A DNA stretch of 64,000 nt from Pholiota molesta (Eukaryota > Basidiomycota > Agaricomycetes > Agaricales > Strophariaceae), in the NCBI GenBank assembly GCA_014925825.1, contig JACGCK010000168.1, positions 1 through 64,000 on the forward strand, written 5' to 3'. The number at the start of each line of letters is the position of its first letter. Position 1 is the first letter of the stretch. The position numbers and the translations under genes were made by a program. The notes beneath the pieces were generated by a model. That model was not told the DNA's origin. It searched no databases and saw nothing but the letters and a program-made list of their open reading frames with translations. Positions 47,377-58,591 of the stretch are shown piece by piece.

Positions 47377-48649
47377 ATGACCCGAAACGCCAAAACGAAA
47401 CCCGTCGGCTTTGCGACCCATATTATCGCTGGTGGCATTGCCGGAGGATGCGAAGCGGTGAGCTTGACGCTCAGACGCGGCAGGGTCAGGGAACTGACGC
47501 TTCTGTACGCAGCTCGTATGTCAGCCGCTCGATACTATCAAGGTCCGGATGCAGCTTTCGAAGTCCGGACGCGCGCCCGGGGTGAGTGAACTCGTCGACG
47601 GAACGATTGACATTATGCTAAGGGGTGTTTCAGACAAAACCTAGGGGCTTCATTGCGACCGGAGTGAGCATAGTCGCGCGCGAGACGCCGCTGGCCCTGT
47701 ACAAGGGTCTCGGAGCGGTACTCTCTGGTATCGTGCCCAAGATGGCCATCCGCTTCGCCAGTTTCGAGGCGTACAAGGGCTGGCTGGCGGACGATGCTGG
47801 AAAGACGAGCATCGGCAACATCTTCATAGGTGTGTATCTTTATGTTCTGCCCGCTTTACATCTCGCTCAAAGTATTTTTATTCCGACAGCTGGACTCGGA
47901 GCTGGGGTGACGGAAGCGGTGGCGGTCGTGACGCCTATGGAGGTGGTGAAGATCCGGCTACAAGCCCAACAACACTCGCTCGCTGATCCTCTGGAAGCGC
48001 CGCGGTATCGCAATGCCGGCCATGCAGTATACACCATCGTGCGCGAGGAGGGCTTCTCCGCCCTCTACCGGGGTGTCTCGTTGACTGCGCTGCGGCAGGC
48101 GACGAACCAGGGTGCGTGCTAGTTGCCATCGCAAACGCGTTGTGTGATTCTACGTTTGCGTATGCCGACAATAAATATTCTGCAGGAGCCAACTTCACCG
48201 CGTACCAAGAAATCAAGAAGTTGGCGGAGAGACTGCAGCCTGACCTCGTCGACCTGCCTTCATACCAACACATGATCATCGGCCTCATCTCCGGTGCCAT
48301 GGGCCCCTTCTCCAACGCGCCCATCGACACCATCAAGACCCGTGCGTACCCCTTTCTCGCATCCCCACTCTTGTACGAATAGTTAAACTGACATCTCCGC
48401 ATGGCCCACCTCCCAGGTCTGCAGAAGGCCACCGCGGTCCCCGGGCAGTCGGCGTTCCAGCGTATTTTCGCTATCGCCGCGGACATGTGGCGGACGGAGG
48501 GCGTGAAGTCGTTCTACAAGGGCATCACGCCGCGCGTGCTGCGCGTCGCGCCGGGCCAGGCGATTGTGTTCGCCGTGTATGAGCGCGTGAGTGGGATTAT
48601 GGAGAGGATGACGCCGAGCGTGAGGGAGGAGGATAAGTATTCGGAATAG
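47377..48649 (+). CDS. SFC1: Mitochondrial carrier, succinate/fumarate (Sfc1/Acr1) type
   Basis: Inner-membrane antiporter expected to exchange cytosolic succinate for mitochondrial fumarate, needed on C2 carbon sources. Three tandem mitochondrial-carrier repeats: repeat 1 HIIAGGIAGGCEA joined to LVCQPLDTIKVRMQ (Px[DE]xx[KR] as PLDTIK); repeat 2 GLGAGVTEAVAVVTPMEVVK with IRLQAQ; repeat 3 MIIGLISGAMGPFSNAPIDT joined across an intron to the Arg/Lys. The block YRNAGHAVYTIVREEGFSAL then YRGVSLTALRQATNQGANFT is what points to the Sfc1 subfamily rather than citrate or dicarboxylate carriers. Five short introns; end DKYSE-stop. Confidence 0.88.
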
Positions 48650-49267
48650 GCGCCCGTCGCGTGATTGCTTTGGGTGTGGTGATGAGATTGGATGTTGGGT
48701 TGGTTTTGGTGTAATAGGATGTGGGGAAGGAAGAGGATGTAATACCAAGGTTGGAGAGCGCTGTAGATGGGTGTAGACGGTTTATTTATGTGCATGCAAA
48801 GAGGGAACAATTTAAAATATTTCCTTGTCATCTTTCTTTTTTTTTTTTTGGTAGCATCGTGCATATATGTTACGCGTTCTACAATGTAGTTCTTGTAATT
48901 CTTGTGCAAGAAGAATATTCATCGCCGAATATGCTGCGTACATCGCACATCGCCATTGAATCATGTCAAAAGGATGGTATGCGTTAGATAAGATAAGATA
49001 AGATAAGATATATCGTCATTTCGGGTGGCGGGTACACCTACACCCGATCTTCATTTGATATCTTTACCCTGTCTTTACCTTTACCTTGATCTCTTAACCA
49101 GCGTTAATCTGCTCCGCTGAAAGCATCGCTCGTTTTCATTCATACCCCTCATACATATTTCACTCTAGAAAGCCTGCACATTACTTGCCAAAGAGCTCGA
49201 AGACCCTATTCGCCAATTTCAATCTACAAATCGCGATCGAAAATCCACATTTCACAACGCGTCCACG
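48650..49267. other. Intergenic with a GATA pentanucleotide array
   Basis: 618 bp between the carrier and a serine hydrolase. Besides the AGATA array (48986-49010), it has T-runs (48836-48850). No gene. Confidence 0.5.
48986..49010. repeat. (AGATA)5 microsatellite with overlapping GATAAG sites
   Basis: Five perfect tandem AGATA units, containing four overlapping GATAAG words, the consensus bound by fungal GATA factors (nitrogen or iron regulators). It lies about 258 bp upstream of the hydrolase ATG. It may be a plain microsatellite or a cluster of binding sites. Confidence 0.7.
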
Positions 49268-50684
49268 ATGACTACTAGAGTTATGACCAAGGTCTTGGTT
49301 CTACACGGGTGCGCTTCTCGAGCCTTACATTCCATGTTAAGCGCTATCTTCTTAACAACTGCATAGGTACTCCCAGAACGCGACTATCTTCAGCAAACGG
49401 GTGCGTAGCCTCACCAAAGCCTGACCGTCCCACCGCGGCTATTTCTCATCTTCGCACAGTTAGGCGCGTTGAGGAAGGAAAGCAAAGACATCGACTTCGG
49501 TGAGCTTCCCTGCTTCCTTCTCCCAATCTCAACTCAACTCGCACCCCCCGCCCCCCGTTCTCCCTCCAGTCTTTGTCACCGCCCCGCACACGCTACTCCC
49601 CGCGGAGCTGCTCGGGCAAGTGTCGCGGTTCGACACGCAGAACCCGGACGAGGGCGGCCCCACGGCGGAGCAGATGCAGAGCAGCCCGAACACGGCGCTG
49701 CGCGCGTGGTGGCGGGCGAATGCGGAACGGACGGAGGCGGCGGGGCTGGCGGAGTCGATTATCTATTTGCGGAATATCATGCGGGAGACGACGTTCGATG
49801 TGCGTGCCCAGCTGGGATTTTTTTGTTTTGTTTTTTTTTGGGATGGGATGCTGATGGTGGGTTTTCTTTTTGGTTTTGGTGTTAGGGTGTGTTTGGGTTC
49901 AGGTGAGGGTCTGTGCTGGTTTGCGTTTGGATTTGTTTTTTATATGGTTTTGCGATTGTAGCCAGGGTGCTGCGTTTGCAGGTCTGCTGGCGGCGATGGT
50001 ACGTCCCGCTGGCGTGAGATGTATATCTGCAGCGACTGATTGGATCTGTAGCTTGAACGCCCGCATCTGTACCCACCGTTCCTCGTGGACGGACAACCAC
50101 CCCACCCGCCTCTGTCAGTGGCACTTTATCGTCCTTTATAGTTGTGATACTGATTTTATTTTCATGCGATAGTAAATTCTGCGTCGCGGTCTCCGGCTTC
50201 AAGCTCCGGGATCCGCTCTGCGAGCCCTTCTTCTCGCCGCCGTACACGACGCCGACGCTGCATGTGCTCGGGAAGACGGACGTGGTGGTCGTCGAGGAGC
50301 GGTCGCGGCAGCTGGTCGAGGCGTCTGCCGTGAAACGCGTCGAGGAGCATGAGGGAGGTGCGTATCTCCCCCACATATCTCGTGTTCCTCCGCAGCCACC
50401 CGAGCCCTTGATATTGATGTTTGCCTCATCGGTTTTTTTTTTTTTGTGTAGGACATTTTGTGCCGTCGAAAGGGCAGTGGCGGAAGTTCCTGGTGAATTG
50501 GATGCGGGACCCGACGGGCGCGCACCCGTCGCCGAGCCAGGGTGTGGATGCGGCGGCGGCGGCGGGTCTGGAGGCGGGCGCGGCATCTTCGGGAGCGGGC
50601 ACGCCGATACCAGGCGAGGTGCGCTCTGAATCCGTGCTGGCTGCCGGGGAGCTTAGGAGCGCGATGACGACGATGAAGCTATGA
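49268..50684 (+). CDS. FSH1-family serine hydrolase
   Basis: Alpha/beta hydrolase of the FSH (family of serine hydrolases) group related to yeast Fsh1 and human OVCA2. Start MTTRVMTKVLVLHG, then YSQNATIFSKR and LGALRKESKDIDF across two introns. The nucleophile elbow GVFGFSQGAAFAG is rebuilt across an intron (exon ending ttgggttcag, next starting ccagggtgct), placing the catalytic Ser in GFSQG. The Asp lies in PTLHVLGKTDVVVVEERSRQ and the His in the exon start GHFVPSKGQWRKFLVNWM, completing the triad. The C-terminal 50 residues are Ala/Gly/Ser-rich and low in complexity. About seven introns; T-runs (ttttttttt) mark several intron 3' ends. Confidence 0.85.
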
Positions 50685-51396
50685 ACGGCGCGTTGGGTAT
50701 GTGGGATCGGGGTTAGATGCGAGGATTGTCCTTTTTGCTGATTATTTATAGCGGGTGGGTGTAGACCGAGCACGTTGTGGATGTATGAGGTAGTTATTTA
50801 CCTCACCCTGGTGTGGTGATTGAATTGAAGAACTTCGGAAGTTTCCCCACATATGTGCGGGGTTGACCCCGGGAGATTCATAGCCATGGGTTATAAGTAT
50901 CGTCCATAAAGAAGGACATACTTGTTGTAAAAATTCAACGGGTCTTTGATTCACCCAGCTGCTCTACTACTATTGCACTTTCCTCGATCCAGATGTTTAT
51001 TTAAATACCAATCACAGTTATTGCAGGATCGCTGTGATGGTTACTCCGAAGTGTACATGGCCGCAGCATAGTACATACTACATAGTCAGTAAAATACACC
51101 CCTTCGCCATGATATGCATAGCAAAAACGTTCCAAAAATGATCATCAGATTCGGAATGGCGCTCTAGACGCAGCGTGACTTGGGATATGAATTTGTAATG
51201 CGAACGGACGGTGCCCCAGACACAGTTGTGGTCGGACCGGTGGATATAGTATAGTGTAATTACATCTGAGAATCAGATTATCACGATGAGGGTCTGGAGG
51301 AACATGGAATGCCATCGATGTTGTGTGACTGCGTGACTGTCACCGATATCAACAGAAATATTGGTGTCCTCGTCTCCCCACCCCATCCATCACAAA
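50685..51396. other. Intergenic upstream of transportin
   Basis: 712 bp, no gene. The last 50 bases are the transportin 5' UTR. Confidence 0.5.
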
Positions 51397-54300
51397 ATGT
51401 CTCCCTGGACTCCCCAGCCCGCTGGGCTCCAGGAAATCCTCCAGACCATCCATGAATCCACCGCAACCAGCGCCACCGTCCAGCGCAACATCACAGAGGT
51501 ATATCTCCCCCGCCATCTCCCAAGCTCACCCGCTCATCTCCTCCCAGAAACTCAACCACTTCACGCGCGCCCCCGAATACATCGCGTACCTCGCGTACAT
51601 CCTCAGCCAGATGCCCGGGGAGGAGGACCGCATACGCACCATCGCAGGCTATCTGCTCAAGAACAACGCCCGCCTCATCCTCTCAGCGCCCCCCGAGGTC
51701 GGCGACTTCGTCAAGACCGCCGTCCTCTCCGCGTTCAACGACGCCTCGATCATGATCCGCAACGCCGCGAGCCAGGACATCGTCGCCTTTCTCGGCGTGC
51801 TCGAGCCGCGCAACTGGCCCGAGTGTCTCCAGCATCTGGTGCTCGCGTTGGATTCCCCTGATTTGGATCGACAGGAGGTGAGCTGCGTTCTCTGATTTTT
51901 TCACTGTTGTTTTCGTGCGTGGATTTGCTGTGTCGTATGCTGTGTATGCCTCGTTTGGCTTTGGGATGGTGAGAACCGACTTTGAGCCACTGGCTTCAAG
52001 CCGTTCCTTCCGAGTCTCGGTTGGTGTTGTTCACGTTTTTGAAAGGAGAGAAGGAACGAGTCACCCTGGGTCTTTGCCTCTTCACGCTTTGCTGCCTGGG
52101 ACAGTAATTTGTTTGCCTGTGGTTCTGGGCGCAGAGCTTTCTGGAACCATCTTTGTGTGTGGCTTAATCCGCCTTTCACCGATTCCTTTTTTTTTAACCA
52201 TCCGGCTCGAATTTCTGTCTTCTTCGCTTGAGCTCGGCTTCGAGCTCCGTTGACTCGAAATCGGATTTAAACCTTTATCCCCAAAACGCCTCAACGAGGC
52301 ATGTCGCATATGCACCCTTCACTTGTCGCGGATAGATTCGCCGACAGCTTATTCTTTGACATTTAATCTATATTCTCCTATCGACATCCTTACTAACTCC
52401 TTTCCAGGCAGCCTTCAATGCTCTAGAAAAAGCTTGCGAGGACTACCCGCGCAAAATGGACATCGAGATCAACGGCAGCCGCCCCCTCGACTTTATGATC
52501 CCCAAATTCCTGGCGTTGTCTGAGCACCCGTCGGCCAAGATGCGCTCCCATGCCGTCGCCTGCCTATCGTACTTCGTGCCGATCAACTGCCAGTCGCTGT
52601 TCGTGCACATCGACGCCTTCATCGCGTGCCTGTTCAAGCGCGCGTCGGACGACGACCCGTCCGTCCGGCGCCACGTGTGCCAGGCGCTGGTGCTGCTGCT
52701 CGCGGCGCGGCCGGAGAAGCTGATGCCGGAGATGAGCAACGTCGCGCAGTACATGCTGTACTCGACTAAGGACAAGAACGAGAACGTCGCGCTGGAGGCG
52801 TGCGAGTTCTGGCTCACGTTCGCGGAGGACCAGGAGCTGGCGCCGTACCTGCACCCGCTGCTCGACCAGGTGGGGCCGACGCTGCTTGATTGTATGGTGT
52901 ATGGCGACGACGACCTGCTGTGGCTCGAGGGCGATGCGGAGGAGGACAACGCGGCGGTGCCCGACAAGGAGACCGATATCAAGCCGAGACATTACGGCGG
53001 GGGGAAGGGGCACGGGTACGAGCGCGATGCGGACGGCGTGGAGGGCACGTCGGAGCCGAAGCAGCAGAAGCTCGGCGCGTACGGCCAGGAGCTGCTGGAC
53101 TCGGACGACGAGGACGATTATGACCTCGACGACGAGGACTTTGCGGACGAGATGACGACCGAGTGGAATCTGCGCAAGTGCGCCGCGGCGGCGCTGGATG
53201 TGCTCGCTGTGCGCTTCTCCGGCGACCTCCTGCGGGTGCTGCTGGGCCCGCTGAAGGAGAAGCTGTGGAGCAATGACTGGCTGCAGCGGGAGAGCGGGAT
53301 TTTGGCGTTGGGCGCTATGGCGGAAGGTGTGTTGTGTTTTGTTTTTGGGGCGATTTTTGCGTTTTGCTGACGGGGTTTAGGCTGCATCGATGCCATTGAG
53401 CCGCATCTGCCTACCCTAATTCCATATCTGATCAATACTCTGAGTGATCCCAAGGTATGTGATGCCTTTTCTCTCGTCGTATACCGTGCTCACTTTTATT
53501 TGGTAGCCGCTGGTGCGATCGATTACCTGCTGGACGCTTGGCCGCTACGCAAGTTGGTGCACACAACCGAAATCAGAGGAACACAAGAACCAATACTTCA
53601 TCCCTACCATGGAGGGCGTACGTCGCCTTCGTCCTCTTTGTTCCGTTGCAAACTAAATATACTTTCGATTCCAGCTTCTCCGCATGGTTCTTGACAACAA
53701 TAAGCGCGTCCAAGAAGCCGGCTGTTCCGCCTTTGCCACCCTCGAAGAAGACGCCGGGCAGGAGCTTGCGCCGTTCCTGGAGCCCGTTCTCAGGAACCTT
53801 GTCGTCGCATTTGACAAGTATCAGCATAAGAACATGCTCATTCTTTACGACGCAGTCGGCACTCTGGCCGATGCTGTGGGTCGTGCCTTGCAAAACCCGC
53901 TGTATGTGGATATTTTGATGCCACCGCTGACGGGCAAGTGGAGTAAATTAAAGGATGATGACGATGATTTGATTCCTTTACTTGAGGTGCGTCTTCCGTT
54001 CGCGTTTTTCGAACTCTGCTGATAATAATTTGGCAGTGCCTTGCATCTGTAACGATCGCCATGGGCCCCGCGTTCCTTCCTTACGCCGGGCCCGTGTTCG
54101 GCCGCTGCTGCAACATCATCCACAGCTCCCTCCTGCAATACCAGCAGTTCCAGCAAAACCCGGACCTCGACGAGCCGGACAAGTCCTTCCTCGTCGTCGC
54201 GCTCGACCTGCTCTCCGGGCTGATCCAGGGGCTGGGCATGGCGCTCGAGCCCTTGATCACGGGCACGCAGCCGAGCCTGCTCTCGCTGCTGACGGTGTGC

Positions 54301-55123
54301 CTGAAGCACCCGCAGGCGGCGGTGCGGCAGTCGGCGTACGCGCTCGTCGGGGACCTCGCGATGGGGTGCTTCCCGCTGCTCCGGCCGGCGATGCCGGGGA
54401 TCATGCAGGAGCTGATTGGCCAGCTGGACCCGGAGCCGAAGTTTGAGTTTGTGAGCGCGTCGAATAATGCGGCGTGGAGTGTGGGCGAGGTGGCGTTGCG
54501 GTATGGGCGGGGTGCGTTTCTCTGTTTTTCTTTCCTTCAAAGAGTATTCCTTGATGATTTTTTCTTTTTTTGCAGACGATCCGGAGTTCCAGCAATGGGT
54601 CGGGCCGCTTATCGCGCGGCTCATCCCGATTCTCCTGCACCCAAAGGCGCCGCGCAGTCTGCACGAGAACGCGGCTGTCTCCATCGGCCGCATCGGGCTG
54701 ACGCACCCGACGCTCGTCGCGCCGCACCTGCCCGAGTTCGCGCAGGCGTGGTGCCAGGCGCTCTATGAGATCCGGGACAACGAGGAGAAGGACTCGGCGT
54801 TCCGCGGCCTCTGCACGCTCGTGCAGACCAATCCCGCAGGGATGGCGAAGGTGCGTATTCCGTGTTATCCATTTCCCCGGGATGGATGATGAATGCTGAC
54901 GATCTTTTGTGTGTGTGTGTGTGTTTTTTTCGGGTGTGATTAGAGCCTGTTGTGGTTCTGCAACTCGATCATCAGGTGGCAGCAGCCGTCGCCTGAGCTG
55001 AACAGTATGTTCCAGACGCTGCTGCTGGGGTTCAAGCAGCACGATGAGGCCGGGTGGGCGGCGCAGGTGTCGACGTTCCCGCCTGTCATCCAGGAGCGGT
55101 TAGCGGCGCGATATGGCGTGTGA
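51397..55123 (+). CDS. Transportin-1 / karyopherin-beta2 (Kap104 type)
   Basis: Nuclear import receptor for PY-NLS cargoes (hnRNP-like proteins), built of about 20 HEAT repeats. ATG 51397, stop TGA 55121-55123, about nine introns. Diagnostic stretches: [35 protein letters not shown], the acidic H8 loop region ([20 protein letters not shown]), [128 protein letters not shown] and the C-terminus ERLAARYGV. The acidic H8 loop releases cargo on RanGTP binding. Codon use is strongly GC3-biased, suggesting high expression. One intron (51878-52407) is 530 nt, ten times the local norm. Confidence 0.94.
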
Positions 55124-56298
55124 GTGAGCGCCGTCGCGCATGTGTTACCTGCGAGGCGGCAACGTATGTCGTGCAAGGTTCTGTCCTGCCTCTGGCCCCA
55201 AACTATGGCGCATTGACTGTCTTTTTTCTGTGTCGAATACTGTGCTTTATTACCCTCTCTCTCGTGTCGTACCCCCTTGTCTCTTGCATCTGGATCTTTT
55301 AGTAGTGTAGTTATTTTAGCTTCGATCTTTTTTCTATTTCTTCCTCCCCTGAGTCCTCAATCAACCCTCTGTATCGCGCCCTGTCATATCTCTCTCCGCC
55401 GCTCTCGTCCCCTCGTGTATTCTTTTCATCGTCTGTCGTCACCCTTTTAGCTTTTTTTCTTCGGGACAGACGGGTTTTAGCTTTTCATCTTTTGTTTGTT
55501 TTGTCTGTCGAATTCCTCTCAGTCTCTCTGCATCACGCCTCGCACGCAACAGCCCCAACCAACCAACCAACCAATCAATTAACAGCAACCACCAACCCAC
55601 CATGTACACGCGCCTAAAGCCTAAAGCCAGCACCTCCACCATATATCATCTCGCCTCGACTCGAATCGTCCTCAAGACCGAATCCAACCAATAAATCTCA
55701 TGATCTCATCCCCCAATTTTTCCATCTTTTTTTTAGTAGCATTAGTATTTCAGTAGGTACATATTAGTAGTGTAGTTTTCTTCGGTTCCCATCCCTGCAA
55801 GCAGATACAATCTCTCTCTCGTGTGTGTGCCGCCTCTGAATAGGATCAGAAGGAGAGGAAGACTTGGGGGTTTCATGTTGTTTCGTGTTGCTGATATCTA
55901 GCCTGCTAGGATCTATGGCGACCTGGATGAGTTGTGAAAATCAATAGCGACCGTCGGAAAGGGCTAACCTCATCCTTAAGGAGGCCTCGTCGTCGACAAA
56001 AAGGATAGTTCTGTCGAAATTTTGCCGCACATACATAGTTCTTCCTTAGACCGTATTAGACGCCCGATCTCTACCAGTGGCACGTGCTTTTTGCTGCAGA
56101 TGAGCTATTTCGCGTCAAATATACATATGTGAACGCTACCGTGCTTGTTCTTTTCCCATCTACACCTCGACTTCCATACATCGATACGCGCCAGTTTATC
56201 TTGCTTGGAAGTGGGACATCACTCGCAAATTGCTGTTCTCTTCTCATTGTTCTCGCCTTCGCACTGGATAGGCGCTTGAACTCCAGCGAAAGGATACC
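55124..56298. other. Intergenic, pyrimidine-rich
   Basis: About 1.2 kb between transportin and the GT18 gene. T/C-rich tracts at 55230-55500 and 55690-55740, and aaccaaccaacca units at about 55557. No gene supported. Confidence 0.5.
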
Positions 56299-58026
56299 AT
56301 GTCGAATTCGTCTGAGGAGGAATACGAGCTGCTCCCCACAAGTGAGGTTGATGTCGAGAAGGAAGGGGACGTTCCTCTATCTAGGCGGTCAGTGGATATC
56401 GCTCGCTAAGCTTCAACCCGAACTTACGTGCTCTACTTAACTGCTAGGCGCCCAAAAGAGGTGCCGTTTGCCTATCGACATCCAAAGACTATGTTCTTCA
56501 CGTCGATAGCGTTCTTCATTGGCGCCCTGCTATTCATGACCTACGACATTTTATACCTCAAAGCCAGACTGGCCATAACCGGCTCGTATAACGCGTTCAT
56601 CGAGAACCTCTGGCCTGTGGGTCTGCCTAATCGCACTGATATATGGGAGAACGAGAACAGCAAAAGCATGCAGGCGCTGATGAGTTGTATGAGCACCAAT
56701 ACATGTGGACAGAATCAAACAAGTATTGTTTTGTTGTCGAGTTTTCATTTCGCGAACTCGATTTCGGGACATGTATCAGGGGAGGATGTCTGGTGAGCCA
56801 TGTTATTTCTTCGAAGAGTATTGGAGATAATTTATGTTCATTGTGTTATTCTACAGGGCGATGAGTGTGGTAGGTGCTTCCGCGTTTCTCCCAATTTTTA
56901 TCCACCTGATCCGTCTAGCTCGACGCTCTCAGAGATATGGGATACACGTCTATCTTTACCACCAACAACGAAGAACTTGCCCGAACCTACCGACAATATC
57001 CAGACCTCGTCAAAATTGTCATCCTAGAAGGCGGTTCGTCGACGGAATGCTTTAAATCTGAAAAGTGCATCAAGACACCGACGCACCCACTTGGTATCCC
57101 TGCATGGAAGATGTTCTCCTTCCACTTCTGGGCGGCGCGTCAAATCCGCTCGGCAATGCTTGGACATTGTCTCCAGAAAATTACAGCCTTATCTCGCCCT
57201 CGAGTTCAAAGGACAATATATACCTAGGCTACAGCATCGAACGAACCTGCATGAAAATACCCGTCACGCCGATGGCGGAACGCCCGCGTCAGGCGTACAT
57301 CCTCGCGAAACAGCTGTCCTACTTCTACGATAAAGACTACAGCTGGCCTAATTTATCCTACGACCGCGCCCCCTTTGATGTCAAGATCGTCGCCGGGATC
57401 GCGGAGAACAATACTGCGCCGGGGGAGGAGCTGCCGAACGGGATCACGGACTATGGGCGCTTGACGAAGACCGAGTTTTACGCGCACCTGGGGGAGAGCA
57501 GGGTCTTGGTGGGTATTGGAAAACCGTACCTCAGCCCCAGCCCGTACGACGCGCTTTGTATGGGCTTACCCTTCATTAACCCGATCGCCCACTGGGCGGA
57601 GGACGATCCGGAGAACAGGACGTGGTGGCAGTCCCAACACGACGCGCTCAAGTTTCTCGATCCGCCATATGTGTACAACGTCAAGAAAGGCGATGTCGAG
57701 GGATTTTGGGTGGCTATGGGTCAGGCTTTGGATACTCCTATTGAAAGGTATGTGCAGGTTGCTTATATGCTTCGATCTTGCGAACATGTGCTGAAATTTG
57801 ACGCTTTCTAGATATATCGTTCCACAGATGACTATGGAGGCGCTGAAGTATAGGGTGGGGCGGCTTGTAGAGGGTAATTGGAAGGAGAAGGCTATGGCGC
57901 TACTGGAGGAAAGGAAGGCGTCAGGAAAAGGAGATGTGAGTATTTTCGCTCTTGCCTTACCACTCAACATTTCTGAGCCGAATTTCTCCTTCGTTGTTGT
58001 CTTCTCTATAGTTATTCGAACTATGA
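56299..58026 (+). CDS. Glycosyltransferase family 18 (MGAT5-like) type II membrane protein
   Basis: ATG 56299 to TGA 58026, five short introns. Type II topology: acidic cytosolic tail (SNSSEEEYELLPTSEVDVEK), one TM (MFFTSIAFFIGALLFMTYDI), then a lumenal catalytic domain. Recognisable GT18 features: NQTSIVLLSSFHF, SGEDVW, then GYTSIFTTNNEELARTYRQY, and the donor-site motif VGIGKPYLSPSPYDALCMGL followed by PFINPI. The last exon reads LFEL. Animal MGAT5 adds beta-1,6-GlcNAc to N-glycans in the Golgi; the acceptor in fungi is not established, so I claim only a Golgi GT18 enzyme. Several NxT/S sequons in the lumenal part. Confidence 0.8.
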
Positions 58027-58591
58027 ACCGCGCACTCGTGTTAACATGAAGGACTTAAGGACAGGTAACCTCTCAGTGTAATCGATTTTCTTCTGATATA
58101 TCTTATTAGCCGTTTCCTTTGGTTATTTCGCACATGTTCGGGTTTGATAATATGTCTTGTTATTTTTTGTATTGGATACTCGATGAAGATGGGTAACTTA
58201 GAAGCTTCCATGTAATCAATATAACTCTGTAGCACCGTAAATCTGTTATCCTCGTTGGTATATGCTCTGTCAGTAAATGTAATGCGCTTGAAGAATTATC
58301 AGAAACGACGCTAAGTACTCCATCTTGTCAACATACCATGCATCCTCCTCTTTGTGGGCTGATGGACATTAGATGTCATTGCCAAAGCGCGCAGTCTCCT
58401 CAATTCTGATGAAGGGAAGATTCAAAGATGTACTTATATGAACGCTTGTACCAGTATGCAACAAAAGTCATGTACTTATGCACAGTGAAATCAGTGGAAA
58501 TCTTTGGGAAAAATAAACGCCAAGAAGCAATATATGCAACAGGTTCAAATTTGATACATACAACATGCTTGAAACATTATTAAACAGGTCC
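58027..58591. other. Convergent 3' regions
   Basis: 565 bp, AT-rich, between the GT18 gene (plus) and the large orphan gene (minus). No feature seen. Confidence 0.5.

Noticed and set aside
53845..54693. 282-codon minus-strand frame opposite transportin
   Set aside because: Arg/His/Leu-rich antisense artefact of high-GC3 transportin exons.
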